A DNA stretch of 43,781 nucleotides from an uncultured Eubacteriales bacterium (GTDB lineage Bacteria > Bacillota > Clostridia > Oscillospirales > Acutalibacteraceae), in assembly GCA_900317765.1 (NCBI GenBank), contig ONID01000006.1, positions 1 to 43,781 on the forward strand, written 5' to 3'. Below are positions 32,478 through 42,085 of this stretch, one piece after another (position 1 is the first letter of the stretch; each line of letters begins with the position of its first letter). The position numbers and the translations under genes are program-made. The notes below the pieces were generated by a model that was given only the letters and a program-made list of their open reading frames with translations, was not told where the DNA came from and did no database searches.

Positions 32478-32738
32478 ATGGGGGCGGAATGGATGGCTGA
32501 TTCGGCTTATATCAAGAAGTACAAGATACAAAGAGGTCTGCTCAAGGGGGTAGGTCTCAAGGGCAGACACAGAAGGCTGCTCAAGAGGGAATTCAAAAAG
32601 ACGCTGCGCTGCTATGTCGGCCGTTCCGCGACGATGGCCGCAGGAGTCGCCGCGGCATTGATCGGACGGAAAATCAAGGCGCTTCCGAAGCGTTCGCTCA
32701 CCCATAAATCCTTGCCGGAAGGAAAAAAGCCAAAATAG
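32478..32738 (+). CDS. Small basic hypothetical protein
   Basis: An 86-residue protein, extremely basic (RKIKALPKRSL, GRHRRLLKREFKK) with one moderately hydrophobic Ala-rich segment (MAAGVAAALIG). No family recognised. The start may be 32478 or the in-frame ATG at 32493. It lies 36 bases after ispG and is probably co-transcribed. Such basic peptides may bind nucleic acid or membrane; no evidence here distinguishes these. Confidence 0.5.
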   Translation: MGAEWMADSAYIKKYKIQRGLLKGVGLKGRHRRLLKREFKKTLRCYVGRSATMAAGVAAALIGRKIKALPKRSLTHKSLPEGKKPK

Positions 32739-32760
32739 CGGAAGGCAGAAGGTGGTCGGT

Positions 32761-32925
32761 ATGAAGATATTGCAATTAGTGACTGTGCATGCGCTGTCAG
32801 AAATGAAAAACATCAGGCTCTCCAGAAAGAGCAAGCGCAAGATCAGAAAGGCTGCCAACACGTCGGTGGACGCTGCGGTCAGCGTCGCTGCGGACGTGCT
32901 CAAGGGCATGCGGAAACAGAAATAA
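32761..32925 (+). CDS. Very small basic protein, 54 residues
   Basis: From ATG at 32761 to TAA at 32923-32925: MKILQLVTVHALSEM, a basic middle (LSRKSKRKIRKAAN) and an Ala/Val-rich end (DAAVSVAADVLKGM) plus RKQK. AAGGTGG lies 6 bases before the ATG. It resembles the preceding 86-residue protein in having a basic stretch next to an Ala-rich helix, so the two may be related. Function unknown. Confidence 0.55.
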   Translation: MKILQLVTVHALSEMKNIRLSRKSKRKIRKAANTSVDAAVSVAADVLKGMRKQK

Positions 32926-32944
32926 CCAAGGGAGGATTATCCAC

Positions 32945-33484
32945 ATGGCAAAAAAGAAGCTCTCAACACAACAGAAAATAGAAAAATACAAAAGAAAACG
33001 GCGCATCGGCCTCACTGTCAAAATCATCATTGCGGCGATTATTGTGGCACTGATGATTCCGGCGACATATTACGGATATTATTATGTGGTGTTTTCTGTT
33101 CTCCCGGCCAGGTCCTATGACCCTGACAAAATTACCGGAGTGGGCTATTGCAGACCGCTGCATATGATTCCAAAAGATAATACGGAAAGCACATTTGTAC
33201 TTGCCTATTATTATAACGGATGCTGGAATGTGGTGGACGATTCTCAGAAACTGAAGGACAACCGCGAAAACTTCATGATTTACAAGGAAGACGACAAATG
33301 GCATGAGGGAACCCACTTGCAGCTGATGCTCATCAAGGACACCTATATGTTCAATAACATTCCTCTTTGCGAAAAAATGCTGATTGACAACAGGTGCTTC
33401 AAGGACTGCACCAAAAAAATGACCATGGAAGAGTTTGAACAGTATGTCTCTGAACACGGCTATACTTCGGTGTATATCCAATGA
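32945..33484 (+). CDS. Single-pass membrane protein, unknown function
   Basis: A 179-residue protein: basic N-terminus (MAKKKLSTQQKIEKYKRKRR), membrane helix ~23-45, and an extracytoplasmic domain with four cysteines, no recognised family. GGGAGGA lies before the ATG. It precedes polC by 34 bases in the same direction and is likely co-transcribed with ispG and polC. Confidence 0.7.
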   Translation: MAKKKLSTQQKIEKYKRKRRIGLTVKIIIAAIIVALMIPATYYGYYYVVFSVLPARSYDPDKITGVGYCRPLHMIPKDNTESTFVLAYYYNGCWNVVDDSQKLKDNRENFMIYKEDDKWHEGTHLQLMLIKDTYMFNNIPLCEKMLIDNRCFKDCTKKMTMEEFEQYVSEHGYTSVYIQ

Positions 33485-33518
33485 TTTGTTTATTTTTGAG
33501 AAGGAGACCCTTTAAGGA

Positions 33519-36500
33519 ATGACGAGTAAAATAACCGACATTTTTACGGAAGCCGCGGAGCATTACAATGTCAGACAGATCAGCGACGGAGAGATTACGC
33601 GCATCCGCTTCACCGACAGGTGCAGGGCGATGATCGTGTGGGCTGAATTCTGCGAGTATATCGACCGCGAGCTTCTCTTCAAAGCCGAGCACGACATCCG
33701 TGAGAGCTACGGATTCAGCTCGGTGATGATCAGACCAAAGTTCCCGGAGAAATGCTTCAACAAGTCGGTGCTGAACGATATGGTGATGGAGCTGAAGCGA
33801 CGCATTTCCACCGTCAACGGCTCATTTGTCAATTGCAGATGGACCTGGGACAGCGCAAACGGCGTGGTGGAGTGTGAGCTTGCCCACAATGCCCTTGCAC
33901 TGCTGGCAGAGAAGCATTTCAATGAGGAATTTGTCAACCTGGTACACGACGAATTCGGAAAAAACGTTGAATTAAAGCTGTGCTTCGACGAGAGCGCAGC
34001 GCGTACCTTACCGATTCCCGCTCCGGCACCCGAACCGATCAAGCCTGCGCCGTCGCCTCAGCCGGCAGGAGATCCGCCGCCGTGGGAAGCTTCACCGCCT
34101 CCCATGCCCGACCGTCCGGAATTTACCGGAGAGGTCCGCGCCAGGAAGGTCAAAGTGCAGGAGGGCCCTGCCAGCCTCACTTTTGAGGGAATTCCGGAAA
34201 AATATCACGATCCTGAAATCATCTACGGCAAGCCCAAGGGCATTCCTGCCGTGCCGATGATCGATCTCAACCCGAATTACAAAAAGGTGACGGTCTACGG
34301 CGAGATATTCAGCTTTTCCACCAAAGACACAAAAGCCGGAGACAAGCAGATCGTCTCCTTTGCCCTTACCGACAAGACTTCCTCCGTTCAGATCAAGATG
34401 ATCGTCAAAAACGAGGACAAGGATTTTCTGAGCCTGCTGGGAGACGGCAAGATAGCAGCCGTTCAGGGGGAATACAAATTCGACGACTTCGACCATGAAT
34501 TCGCCGTTCGCCCCCAGTGCATCGCCTCATTGAAGGAAACCAGGCGCACCGACTGTTCCGAGGTCAAGCGCGTCGAACTGCACATGCACACTAACATGTC
34601 CGCCATGGACGCGATGACTCCCACCAAGAAGCTGGTGCAGCGCGCCGCGGATTGGGGAATGACAGCCATTGCCATCACCGACCACGGTGTCGCACAGGCG
34701 TTCCCCGACGCGATGAATGCCGCCAAAGCCTGCAAGAAGGATGGCAAACCCATCAAGATTCTCTACGGCATCGAGGCGTATTACATTGACGATATGGTGG
34801 ACATTGTCAAGGGAGAGGATTCCAGACCTATAGACGGAGAATTCATCGTTTTTGACTTAGAGACCACCGGACTGAGTGCTTCCACCGAGAGGATCACCGA
34901 GATCGGTGCTGTGCGCTACAAAGGCGGCGAGATTTTAGATAAATTCAATACCTTCGTCAATCCCCATATGTCCATCCCGGAGAAGATCGTGGAGCTGACC
35001 GGCATCACGGACGAGATGGTGAAGGACGCTCCCGACGAGAATGAGGCTGTCAGGGCGTTCCTCGAATACTGCGGGGAGCATCCGATATTCATTGCGCACA
35101 ACGCCAATTTCGACATCGGCTTTATGAAGGCGGCCTGCGAGCGCTGCTCGATTGACTTCGATCCGGTGTACATCGACACCGTTCCGCTGGCGCGTGCGCT
35201 TCATCCGACACTCAAAAACCACAAGCTCGACACGGTGGGCGAATATCTCGAAATTCCCCCCTTTGAGCACCACAGGGCATGCGACGACGCGCTGGCTCTG
35301 GCGCAGATCGTACAGAAGGAATTCGAGCTTCTGACAAAGGAGTACCAGGTGTGCAGTGTGAAGGACATTAACACCAAGGCAAAATCCACCGATACGACCA
35401 AGCTCCGTCCCAACCACATGATCATCATCGCGCAGAACCTTGTGGGTCTGAAGAACCTCTACAAACTGATTTCCGCCTCCAATCTGAAATACTTCCACCG
35501 CAAGCCGAGAATTCCCCGCAGCGAGATCATCAAGCGCCGGGAAGGGCTGATCATCGGCAGCGCATGCGAACAGGGCGAGCTTTACCAGGCGATCCTGCTG
35601 GGGCGCAGCGAAGCCGACGTGGAAAAAATCGCTGCCTTTTACGATTATCTCGAAGTCCAGCCGCTTGGCAACAACGAATTCATGCTGCGCGACGGCAAGG
35701 TGAAGGACAGACAGGGACTCATCGATATCAACAAAAAGATCATAGACCTCGGCGACAGGCTGGGCAAGCCGGTTGTCGCCACCTGCGACGTGCATTTCAT
35801 GGATCCCGAGGACTCGGAGTTCCGCAAGGTGCTGATGGTGCAGCAGGGCTTCACCGATGCGGACAAACAGGCGCCGCTTTACCTGCGCACGACGGAGGAA
35901 ATGCTCGCCGAATTCGACTATCTGCCGCCCGAGAAGGCTTATGAGATTGTCGTCGCCAACACCAACAAAATCGCCGATATGGTGGAGGAAATCAAGCCGA
36001 TTCCCGACGGCGTTTTCCCGCCTTCCATCGACGGCGCGGAGCAGCAGCTCCGCGACATTTCCACCGCAAAGGCGCATGAAATCTACGGTGATCCGCTGCC
36101 GGAGTACGTACAGGCACGACTCGACAAGGAGCTGAATTCCATCATCGGCAACGGCTTCGCTGTCATGTATATGACGGCGCAGAAGCTCATCGCCTATTCC
36201 GAGGAAAACGGCTACCTGGTCGGCTCCCGAGGTTCCGTCGGTTCCTCCTTTGTCGCCACCATGTCGGGCATCTCGGAGGTCAATCCCCTTGCGCCGCATT
36301 ATGTCTGTCCCAACTGCAAGTGGAGCCAGTTTTTCGAAAAGAGCCTTGAATACGGCTCCGGTTTCGACCTGCCGCCCAAGAAATGCCCCCAGTGCGGCAC
36401 CGAGCTTAACCGTGACGGACACGAGATTCCCTTTGAAACCTTCCTCGGCTTCAACGGCGACAAGCAGCCGGATATCGACCTGAATTTCTCCGGCGAGGTG

Positions 36501-37907
36501 CAGTCCAAGGTGCACAAGTACACCGAAGAGCTTTTCGGCAAGGACAACGTCTTTAAAGCCGGTACCATTTCCACCGTCGCCGAAAAAACCGCCTACGGCT
36601 ATGTCAAGGGGTACGAGGAGAAGATGGGACTGCATCTGCCCTCCGCCGAGGTGGAACGCCTCAAAAAAGGCTGTATGGGCGTCAAATCCACCACCGGTCA
36701 GCATCCCGGCGGCATGGTCGTCGTGCCGCGTGACAAGGAGATCGAGGACTTCTGTCCCGTACAGCATCCCGCCGACAAGAAGGATTCCGACACCATCACC
36801 ACCCACTTCGACTTCCATTCCATCCACGACACCATCCTCAAGCTTGACGAGCTCGGACACGATGTGCCGACCATCTACAAGTACCTCGAGGAATACACCA
36901 ATGTGCCGATTTCAGGCATTACCATGAGCGACCCGCAGGTCATGAGTCTCTTTACTTCCACCGAAGCGCTGGGCATTACCGAGGAACAGTGCATGAGCAA
37001 GACCGGCACCTTCTCGCTGCCTGAGGTGGGAACCAACTTCGTCCGCCAGATGCTGATTGACACGCAGCCAAAGACCTTTTCCGACTTGCTGCAGATTGCC
37101 GGACTGTCCCACGGTACCGACGTTTACCTCGGCAACGCGCAGGAACTGATTGCCAACGGCATCTGCTCCATTTCGGAGGTTATCGGAACACGTGACAGCA
37201 TTATGACCTACCTCATCGCCAAGGGCGTTCCGAATCAGATGTCCTTCAAGATCATGGAGATCGTGCGTAAAGGCAACGCCAAGAAGCTGCTCACGGATGA
37301 ACATGTCCAGACCATGAGAGACAACGGCGTTCCGGACTGGTACATTGATTCCTGCTTCAAGATCAAATACATGTTCCCTAAGGCGCATGCCGCTGCCTAT
37401 ATGATCGCTACCCTTCGTCTCGGCTGGTACAAGGTGCATACGCCGGAAGAGTATTACGCGGCATACTTCACCGTGCGCGCCGACGAATTCGACGCGGAGC
37501 TGGCTACCTCCGACATGCGCAACATCAAGGCGGTCATCAAGGAACTCGACGCCAAGGGCAGAGGCGCCACCGCCAAGGAGCAGAACAAGCTGGCCACGTT
37601 GCAGATTCTCAACGAAGCGCGTGAACGCGGCGTTGTGTTCCTGCCGGTCGATCTCTACAGGAGCGACTCCCGCAAATTCCTCATGGAGGGCAAGCAGATC
37701 AGGCTGCCTTTTACCACATTGAAAGGACTGGGTGAAGCTGCTGCCGTCAGCCTGGTGGAATCCCGCGCCAACGGAAACAAATTCATGTCCAAGAGCGACG
37801 TGCAGATGCGTTCCGGCATTTCAAAGGGCGTGATGGAAATTCTGGAGAACGCCGGTGTTCTTGACGGCATGGCAGAGAGCAATCAGGTGAGTTTATTTGA
37901 CTTCTGA
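33519..37907 (+). CDS. polC: DNA polymerase III PolC-type alpha subunit
   Basis: A 1462-residue replicative polymerase of low-GC Gram-positives with its own proofreading. Residues ~240-330: OB domain (VTVYGEIFSFSTKDTKAGD). ~348 on: PHP (VELHMHTNMSAMDAMT). ~440-590: 3'-5' exonuclease inserted in PHP, with Exo I FIVFDLETTGL, Exo II HNANFDIGF and Exo III HRACDDALAL. ~929-960: zinc finger CPNC...CPQC. ~980: catalytic PDIDLNFSGE. Later: HHH and finger region. A Pro-rich linker (PIPAPAPEPIKPAPSPQP) lies near residue 170. Length is typical (1437 in B. subtilis). AAGGAG precedes ATG. It marks the organism as Firmicutes. Confidence 0.97.
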   Translation: MTSKITDIFTEAAEHYNVRQISDGEITRIRFTDRCRAMIVWAEFCEYIDRELLFKAEHDIRESYGFSSVMIRPKFPEKCFNKSVLNDMVMELKRRISTVNGSFVNCRWTWDSANGVVECELAHNALALLAEKHFNEEFVNLVHDEFGKNVELKLCFDESAARTLPIPAPAPEPIKPAPSPQPAGDPPPWEASPPPMPDRPEFTGEVRARKVKVQEGPASLTFEGIPEKYHDPEIIYGKPKGIPAVPMIDLNPNYKKVTVYGEIFSFSTKDTKAGDKQIVSFALTDKTSSVQIKMIVKNEDKDFLSLLGDGKIAAVQGEYKFDDFDHEFAVRPQCIASLKETRRTDCSEVKRVELHMHTNMSAMDAMTPTKKLVQRAADWGMTAIAITDHGVAQAFPDAMNAAKACKKDGKPIKILYGIEAYYIDDMVDIVKGEDSRPIDGEFIVFDLETTGLSASTERITEIGAVRYKGGEILDKFNTFVNPHMSIPEKIVELTGITDEMVKDAPDENEAVRAFLEYCGEHPIFIAHNANFDIGFMKAACERCSIDFDPVYIDTVPLARALHPTLKNHKLDTVGEYLEIPPFEHHRACDDALALAQIVQKEFELLTKEYQVCSVKDINTKAKSTDTTKLRPNHMIIIAQNLVGLKNLYKLISASNLKYFHRKPRIPRSEIIKRREGLIIGSACEQGELYQAILLGRSEADVEKIAAFYDYLEVQPLGNNEFMLRDGKVKDRQGLIDINKKIIDLGDRLGKPVVATCDVHFMDPEDSEFRKVLMVQQGFTDADKQAPLYLRTTEEMLAEFDYLPPEKAYEIVVANTNKIADMVEEIKPIPDGVFPPSIDGAEQQLRDISTAKAHEIYGDPLPEYVQARLDKELNSIIGNGFAVMYMTAQKLIAYSEENGYLVGSRGSVGSSFVATMSGISEVNPLAPHYVCPNCKWSQFFEKSLEYGSGFDLPPKKCPQCGTELNRDGHEIPFETFLGFNGDKQPDIDLNFSGEVQSKVHKYTEELFGKDNVFKAGTISTVAEKTAYGYVKGYEEKMGLHLPSAEVERLKKGCMGVKSTTGQHPGGMVVVPRDKEIEDFCPVQHPADKKDSDTITTHFDFHSIHDTILKLDELGHDVPTIYKYLEEYTNVPISGITMSDPQVMSLFTSTEALGITEEQCMSKTGTFSLPEVGTNFVRQMLIDTQPKTFSDLLQIAGLSHGTDVYLGNAQELIANGICSISEVIGTRDSIMTYLIAKGVPNQMSFKIMEIVRKGNAKKLLTDEHVQTMRDNGVPDWYIDSCFKIKYMFPKAHAAAYMIATLRLGWYKVHTPEEYYAAYFTVRADEFDAELATSDMRNIKAVIKELDAKGRGATAKEQNKLATLQILNEARERGVVFLPVDLYRSDSRKFLMEGKQIRLPFTTLKGLGEAAAVSLVESRANGNKFMSKSDVQMRSGISKGVMEILENAGVLDGMAESNQVSLFDF

Positions 37908-37958
37908 GGAATGTTTTTGTTCCATCCGTCAAAGTTTTATCGGAATGTGATGAATCAC

Positions 37959-37987
37959 TTGATTTTTACATGCTACTATGTTATCAT
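37959..37987 (+). promoter_or_regulatory. Promoter of the his genes
   Basis: TTGATT (37959-37964), 17 bases, TATCAT (37982-37987), 53 bases before hisZ. It overlaps the inverted repeats listed next. Confidence 0.5.
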
Positions 37988-38000
37988 GTTAGCATGCTAA
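37969..38000 (+). promoter_or_regulatory. Palindromic operator candidate over the his promoter
   Basis: CATGCTA (37969-37975) and TAGCATG (37990-37996) are inverted repeats, and TTAGCATGCTAA (37989-38000) is itself a perfect 12-bp palindrome. They straddle the -10 box, the position expected of a repressor site. TrpR-family regulators of histidine genes are known in Firmicutes, but the identity of the regulator is a guess. Confidence 0.5.
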
Positions 38001-38039
38001 AGTAACATAAGCAATTAAACCTGTAAGGAAGGCAAGAGA

Positions 38040-39230
38040 ATGAGAAAAAACTACAAGATTACCCCCGAGGGAACAGGCGACCTGCTTTTTTCGGAATGCG
38101 TTGAACGCCGCGCAGTCGAATCCAAGATCTGCAAGATGTTTGCACGCGGCGGCTACAACGAAGTGCGCACGCCTTTTTTGGAATTTTATGACGTGTTCAA
38201 CCTCGGGGACAGCTTCCTGCCGATGGACAGCATGTACAAGCTCAGCGACAACAAAGGAAGGCTGATGGTGCTGCGTCCCGACAATACCCTTCCCATCGCC
38301 CGCATGACCGCCACCAAGCTGAGCAATGCCCAGCTTCCCATCAGGGTGTATTATTCCCAGACCAGCTTTGCCATCGGGCAGAGTCTCAGGGGCGAAAGCG
38401 ACCAGAACAAGCAGACCGGCATCGAGCTGATCGGCGCCGGCGGTATTAAAGCCGACCTGGAAGTGATCGTGATGGCGATTAATTCCCTGCGTTCCAACCT
38501 CGACGACTTCCGCTTTGAGATAGGCCATTCCGGCATCTTCAAGGCGCTTGCCGACAACCTCAATGTCGATGAGGAGACAAAAGAGGAACTGCGGGATTAC
38601 ATCGAATCCAAGAATTACGGCGCTCTCTCGGAAGCGCTCGAACAGATGCCGGACAGCAGTTCGGTGCGCGCGCTCCGTCAGCTGCCGAGAATGTTCGGCG
38701 GCGCGGAGGTGCTGCGGCAGGCGTATGAAGTGTTTGAAGGCTGCGGCGTGACGGAGTACCTCGATTACCTGGGCGACATCTTCGGAAGGCTCTCCCAGCT
38801 CGGACTGGGCGACAAGCTGATTTTCGACTTCGGCATCGTTCACCGCAAGGACTATTACACCGGCGTTGTCTTTACCGCCTATGCCCACGGTTCGGGAAAC
38901 AAGGTGCTTTCCGGCGGTCGGTATGACAATCTGCTCAGGAAGTTCGGATTTCCCACACCCGCCTGCGGCTTTGCCGTGGACATCGACGCGCTGACAAAGG
39001 CATGTTCCCATATGCGCTGCGTCACCGCGAAGATACCGCAGATTCTTGTCCATTCCGACGAGGGATTTGAGATCAAGGCGCTGCAATACGCCTCCAAGTT
39101 GGCGGGAGAGAAGCACATCTACGAGTATTCGGTGTGCGATACCCTCGACGAGGCGTTGGAATACGCCCGCGCCAAGGGTATTTCCCGCGTCGATCACATC
39201 GGCGAGGACATCGAGATCATTCAATTATAG
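38040..39230 (+). CDS. hisZ: ATP phosphoribosyltransferase regulatory subunit HisZ
   Basis: A 396-residue protein resembling a histidyl-tRNA synthetase core without anticodon-binding tRNA function; it forms an octamer with the short HisG and makes it responsive to histidine. Class II synthetase-like motifs: GTGDLLF, RTPFLEFYDVF, LRPDNTLPIARM, RVYYSQTSFA, and FTAYAHGSGNKVLSGGRYDN near 300. The C-terminal region is short compared with HisS. AAGGAAGG precedes ATG. hisG follows directly. Confidence 0.93.
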   Translation: MRKNYKITPEGTGDLLFSECVERRAVESKICKMFARGGYNEVRTPFLEFYDVFNLGDSFLPMDSMYKLSDNKGRLMVLRPDNTLPIARMTATKLSNAQLPIRVYYSQTSFAIGQSLRGESDQNKQTGIELIGAGGIKADLEVIVMAINSLRSNLDDFRFEIGHSGIFKALADNLNVDEETKEELRDYIESKNYGALSEALEQMPDSSSVRALRQLPRMFGGAEVLRQAYEVFEGCGVTEYLDYLGDIFGRLSQLGLGDKLIFDFGIVHRKDYYTGVVFTAYAHGSGNKVLSGGRYDNLLRKFGFPTPACGFAVDIDALTKACSHMRCVTAKIPQILVHSDEGFEIKALQYASKLAGEKHIYEYSVCDTLDEALEYARAKGISRVDHIGEDIEIIQL

Positions 39231-39252
39231 ATGAATGAATGGAGGCTTTTGT

Positions 39253-39885
39253 TTGAAACCATTGAGAATTGCACTCACGAAGGGCAGACTGGAGAAGGAC
39301 ACCGTCGCCCTCTTTGAAAAAATCGGTTACGACTGCTCGGCAGTCAGGGAGAAGGGAAGAAAGCTCATTCTGCCTGTCGGGGACAGCATCGAGGTGGTGC
39401 TTGCCAAGGCACCCGACGTGATCACCTACGTTGAGAACGGCGTTTGTGACCTCGGTGTTGTGGGAAAGGACACCATCATCGAAAACGGTTCCTGCTTCTA
39501 TGAGATACTTGACCTCGGCTTCGGGCGGTGCAAATTTGCCGTCGCCGGCAAGAAGGGCGTGGACTGCCTTTCGGGATTCAGCACCAAGACCATCGCCACC
39601 AAATATCCCAACGTGACCCGCCGGTATTTCGAATCAAAGGGAATGGACGTGCGCGTCATCAAGATCGAAGGCTCTGTGGAGCTGGCTCCGCTGCTCGGGC
39701 TTTCCGATGCGATCGTGGATATTGTGGAAACAGGCTCAACCCTGAAGGAAAACGGTCTGGAGGTCAAAGAGGACGTTTGCCCCATTTCGGCGCGTCTGAT
39801 ATGCAATACGGCGAGTCTGAAGCTGCGCAAGGCGGAAATCGAGGCGCTGGCGCAGCAGATGGAAAACGCCATTTCGGAGGGATGA
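39253..39885 (+). CDS. hisG: ATP phosphoribosyltransferase, short form HisG
   Basis: A 210-residue catalytic subunit of the first histidine-pathway step (ATP + PRPP to phosphoribosyl-ATP). Motifs: LRIALTKGRLEKD, DVITYVENGVCDLGVVGKDT, TKYPNVTRRYF, and SVELAPLLGLSDAIVDIVET for the PRPP loop (G-x-x-A/D-x-I-V-D-x-V). The short form needs HisZ, which is next door. The start is TTG at 39253: GGAGG (39241-39245) is 7 bases upstream and the preceding in-frame ATG at 39235 lies before that site. Confidence 0.96.
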   Translation: MKPLRIALTKGRLEKDTVALFEKIGYDCSAVREKGRKLILPVGDSIEVVLAKAPDVITYVENGVCDLGVVGKDTIIENGSCFYEILDLGFGRCKFAVAGKKGVDCLSGFSTKTIATKYPNVTRRYFESKGMDVRVIKIEGSVELAPLLGLSDAIVDIVETGSTLKENGLEVKEDVCPISARLICNTASLKLRKAEIEALAQQMENAISEG

Positions 39886-39888
39886 CCT

Positions 39889-40329
39889 GTGATTAAGAAA
39901 ATAGTTCCGGATATGCTGGATGAACTCACCGCGCTGTTTGTCGAGACCTTCAACGCGCCGCCGTGGAACGATATGTGGACCACCGAGACAGCCAGACTCA
40001 GGCTGCGCGACATCATGCGAATGCCGAATTTCTGCGGCGCTGTCGAACTCCGCGACGACAGAATTGTGGGATTGATCATGGGTCACGGAGAGCATTCTTA
40101 CGACGGCATGCATTTTCAGATATTGGAACTGTGTGTGGCAAACGACATGAAGGGTCACGGAATCGGCGGTAATATGCTGCGTGATTTCATTGATTATCTC
40201 GACCGCAAGGGCGTTGTCTCGGTATACCTGCTCACTATGCGCGGCGCAGCCAGTGAGGATTTCTACGCGGCGCAGGGATTTGATACAGTCAGAGATATGT
40301 GCATTATGAGCAGGCATAAGGAAGGCTGA
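39889..40329 (+). CDS. GNAT family N-acetyltransferase
   Basis: A 146-residue acetyl-CoA dependent acetyltransferase. ELCVANDMKGHGIGGNMLRD contains the acetyl-CoA loop (K-G-H-G-I-G) and SEDFYAAQGFDTVRD the last motif. Substrate unknown; proteins, amines or small molecules are all possible. GTG at 39889 begins 3 bases after the hisG stop, and GGAGGG lies in the end of hisG, so it is co-translated with it although no histidine role is known. Confidence 0.88.
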   Translation: MIKKIVPDMLDELTALFVETFNAPPWNDMWTTETARLRLRDIMRMPNFCGAVELRDDRIVGLIMGHGEHSYDGMHFQILELCVANDMKGHGIGGNMLRDFIDYLDRKGVVSVYLLTMRGAASEDFYAAQGFDTVRDMCIMSRHKEG

Positions 40330-40396
40330 GAATTCAGCTGTCAGCCCGCGTTCTGACCAACCATTGCTTATTCAAATCACAAGGGGGTAAAATATA

Positions 40397-41611
40397 ATGA
40401 AAAAGATGACGATGATTAAAAAGGCGGCATTGCTGCTTTCAGCTGTGATGCTGTTTCCGATGTTCGCTGTGGGATGTGAATCGGCCCAGGAGATCATCAA
40501 AAAGCGTGAACGTGCCGACGAGGTGACCAAGCTTGCCGAAGAATACATGCAGGAAAAGTACAACCGCGGCTTCAAGGTCAACAAATGCGAGGAGGCTGAA
40601 GGCGAGGAGTACAAAGGGGACTACCTGATTTCCTTCAACGGCGGTATTCATGCGTTTTACGACTCCGATGAGGAGCTCTTCTACGATGACCGTCAGTCGT
40701 CTTCTATCAACGAGCTGATTATGCGGGACATATGGAAACCCATGTTTGATCAATTCAGAATTCCCTATGATAATTTCAGCGACCAGACACAGACCTTCAA
40801 TATGGTCTATTGCCTGAAACGGGGCGGTAAGGAAACAAAATACAGCATGTACCACGAATACTACGACAGCACCCCCCAGTATTTTGCGGTACACAGTCAG
40901 TTATTCGTCAATACCGATAACATCATTGTGATTTCGGATAAACAGAATGAATGTATGAATCTGTTTAACACCATCAAGCCCACCATAGATACCTTTTTCA
41001 AAGGACAGAAAAAAGGCGCTATGCATATTTATTCCGTGACGGAGGAGTATCATTCCAGACGGGATTTTGACCCGGCGCAGGTTGACGAGACCACCCAGGG
41101 ATGCGTCGCCCATATCTTCTTCGGCGAGAAGAAGTATTGCGCCTACACCGGATTTTCCAAGGTGACGGAGGGCCTTTACGGAAGCGTCTGCCATATGAGC
41201 GGTACCGTTTTGAATGACGGAGAGATCATGCTCACGCCGGTTGACGATTTTGAGGCGCTGAAGAAAAGCATTGTCGAAAATATGGACAGCAAGGAGATCG
41301 GTCTGTTAGACAAATACACTGCCAAAAAGCGTGACATTGACTTTGGCGACGCGATTTATAAGGTCGAGATCACGTCAAGAATCAATCAGACCTATTGGGA
41401 TAAGGTCACGGTGGCCTTTATGATGAAGGACAGCGACGCCCCGATAGAGAAATATTCCGAAATCAACGAGAAGGAGCGCAGTTTCTTTGCCTACAATATG
41501 AACGGCACGGAATACAACGCAACCTGCCTCTGTTCCCCCAACAGCCGTTCCGTCATGTTTGACTACAAGATGGGAGACGAGGTTTACTTCTGGTTCGGAA
41601 GTCAGAAATAA
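40397..41611 (+). CDS. Lipoprotein of unknown function
   Basis: A 404-residue exported lipoprotein. Residues 1-27 are a signal ending MFAVGC. The mature part is rich in charged and aromatic residues, with no recognised domain; KNGY/KCEEAEGEEYKG and the repeat-like DIYSVTEEYH and KVTEGLYGSV stretches show regular beta strands. AGGGGG lies 9 bases before the ATG. It sits between GNAT and DIP1984 genes in the his region. Function is not deducible. Confidence 0.7.
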   Translation: MKKMTMIKKAALLLSAVMLFPMFAVGCESAQEIIKKRERADEVTKLAEEYMQEKYNRGFKVNKCEEAEGEEYKGDYLISFNGGIHAFYDSDEELFYDDRQSSSINELIMRDIWKPMFDQFRIPYDNFSDQTQTFNMVYCLKRGGKETKYSMYHEYYDSTPQYFAVHSQLFVNTDNIIVISDKQNECMNLFNTIKPTIDTFFKGQKKGAMHIYSVTEEYHSRRDFDPAQVDETTQGCVAHIFFGEKKYCAYTGFSKVTEGLYGSVCHMSGTVLNDGEIMLTPVDDFEALKKSIVENMDSKEIGLLDKYTAKKRDIDFGDAIYKVEITSRINQTYWDKVTVAFMMKDSDAPIEKYSEINEKERSFFAYNMNGTEYNATCLCSPNSRSVMFDYKMGDEVYFWFGSQK

Positions 41612-41626
41612 CGGAGGTTTTTCAAG

Positions 41627-42085
41627 ATGAAATTAGCGGAAGCGTTGCAGGAAAGAGCGGACATCAATATCAAATTGAAGCAGCTCGAACGGCGCATGCA
41701 GAACAATGCGCTCGTGCAGGAAGGCGAAGCCCCTTCCGAAGACCCCGAAGCCCTTCGCCGTGAGCTGGACGGCTGTATCGAACGGCTTATGTGGCTTGCG
41801 GGCAGGATCAATCTCACCAATTGCCGTACAGTGGTGGACGGACGTACTCTCACCGAACTGATTGCAGAAAAGGATGCGCTGACGCTGAAGCTGTCGGCTT
41901 ACCGCAATCTCGTGAATACCGCTGGAGAAAGAGTTTACCGTGCAAGAGGTTCCGAGATTCGCATCGTCTCCGCTGTTCCGGTAGCGGAAGTGCAGAAGCA
42001 GGTTGACCGCATGGCCAAGCAGCTGCGGATTCTTGACAACAGGCTGCAAGAGACCAACTGGACAACGGAGCTTTTGGAGGACTAA
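41627..42085 (+). CDS. DIP1984 family protein
   Basis: A 152-residue helical, mostly coiled-coil cytosolic protein. It begins MKLAEALQERADINIKLKQL and has VQEGEAPSEDPEAL, NLTNCRTVVDGRTLTELIAEKDAL, all matching the DIP1984 (septicolysin-like) family pattern. The biochemical role is unknown. ACGGAGG precedes ATG, 15 bases after the lipoprotein stop. Confidence 0.85.
   Translation: MKLAEALQERADINIKLKQLERRMQNNALVQEGEAPSEDPEALRRELDGCIERLMWLAGRINLTNCRTVVDGRTLTELIAEKDALTLKLSAYRNLVNTAGERVYRARGSEIRIVSAVPVAEVQKQVDRMAKQLRILDNRLQETNWTTELLED

Noticed and set aside
34935-36860. 641-codon open frame on the minus strand inside polC
   Set aside because: It lies wholly within the clear polC coding frame; long antisense frames are common in GC-rich codon usage, and the predicted protein shows no domain pattern.
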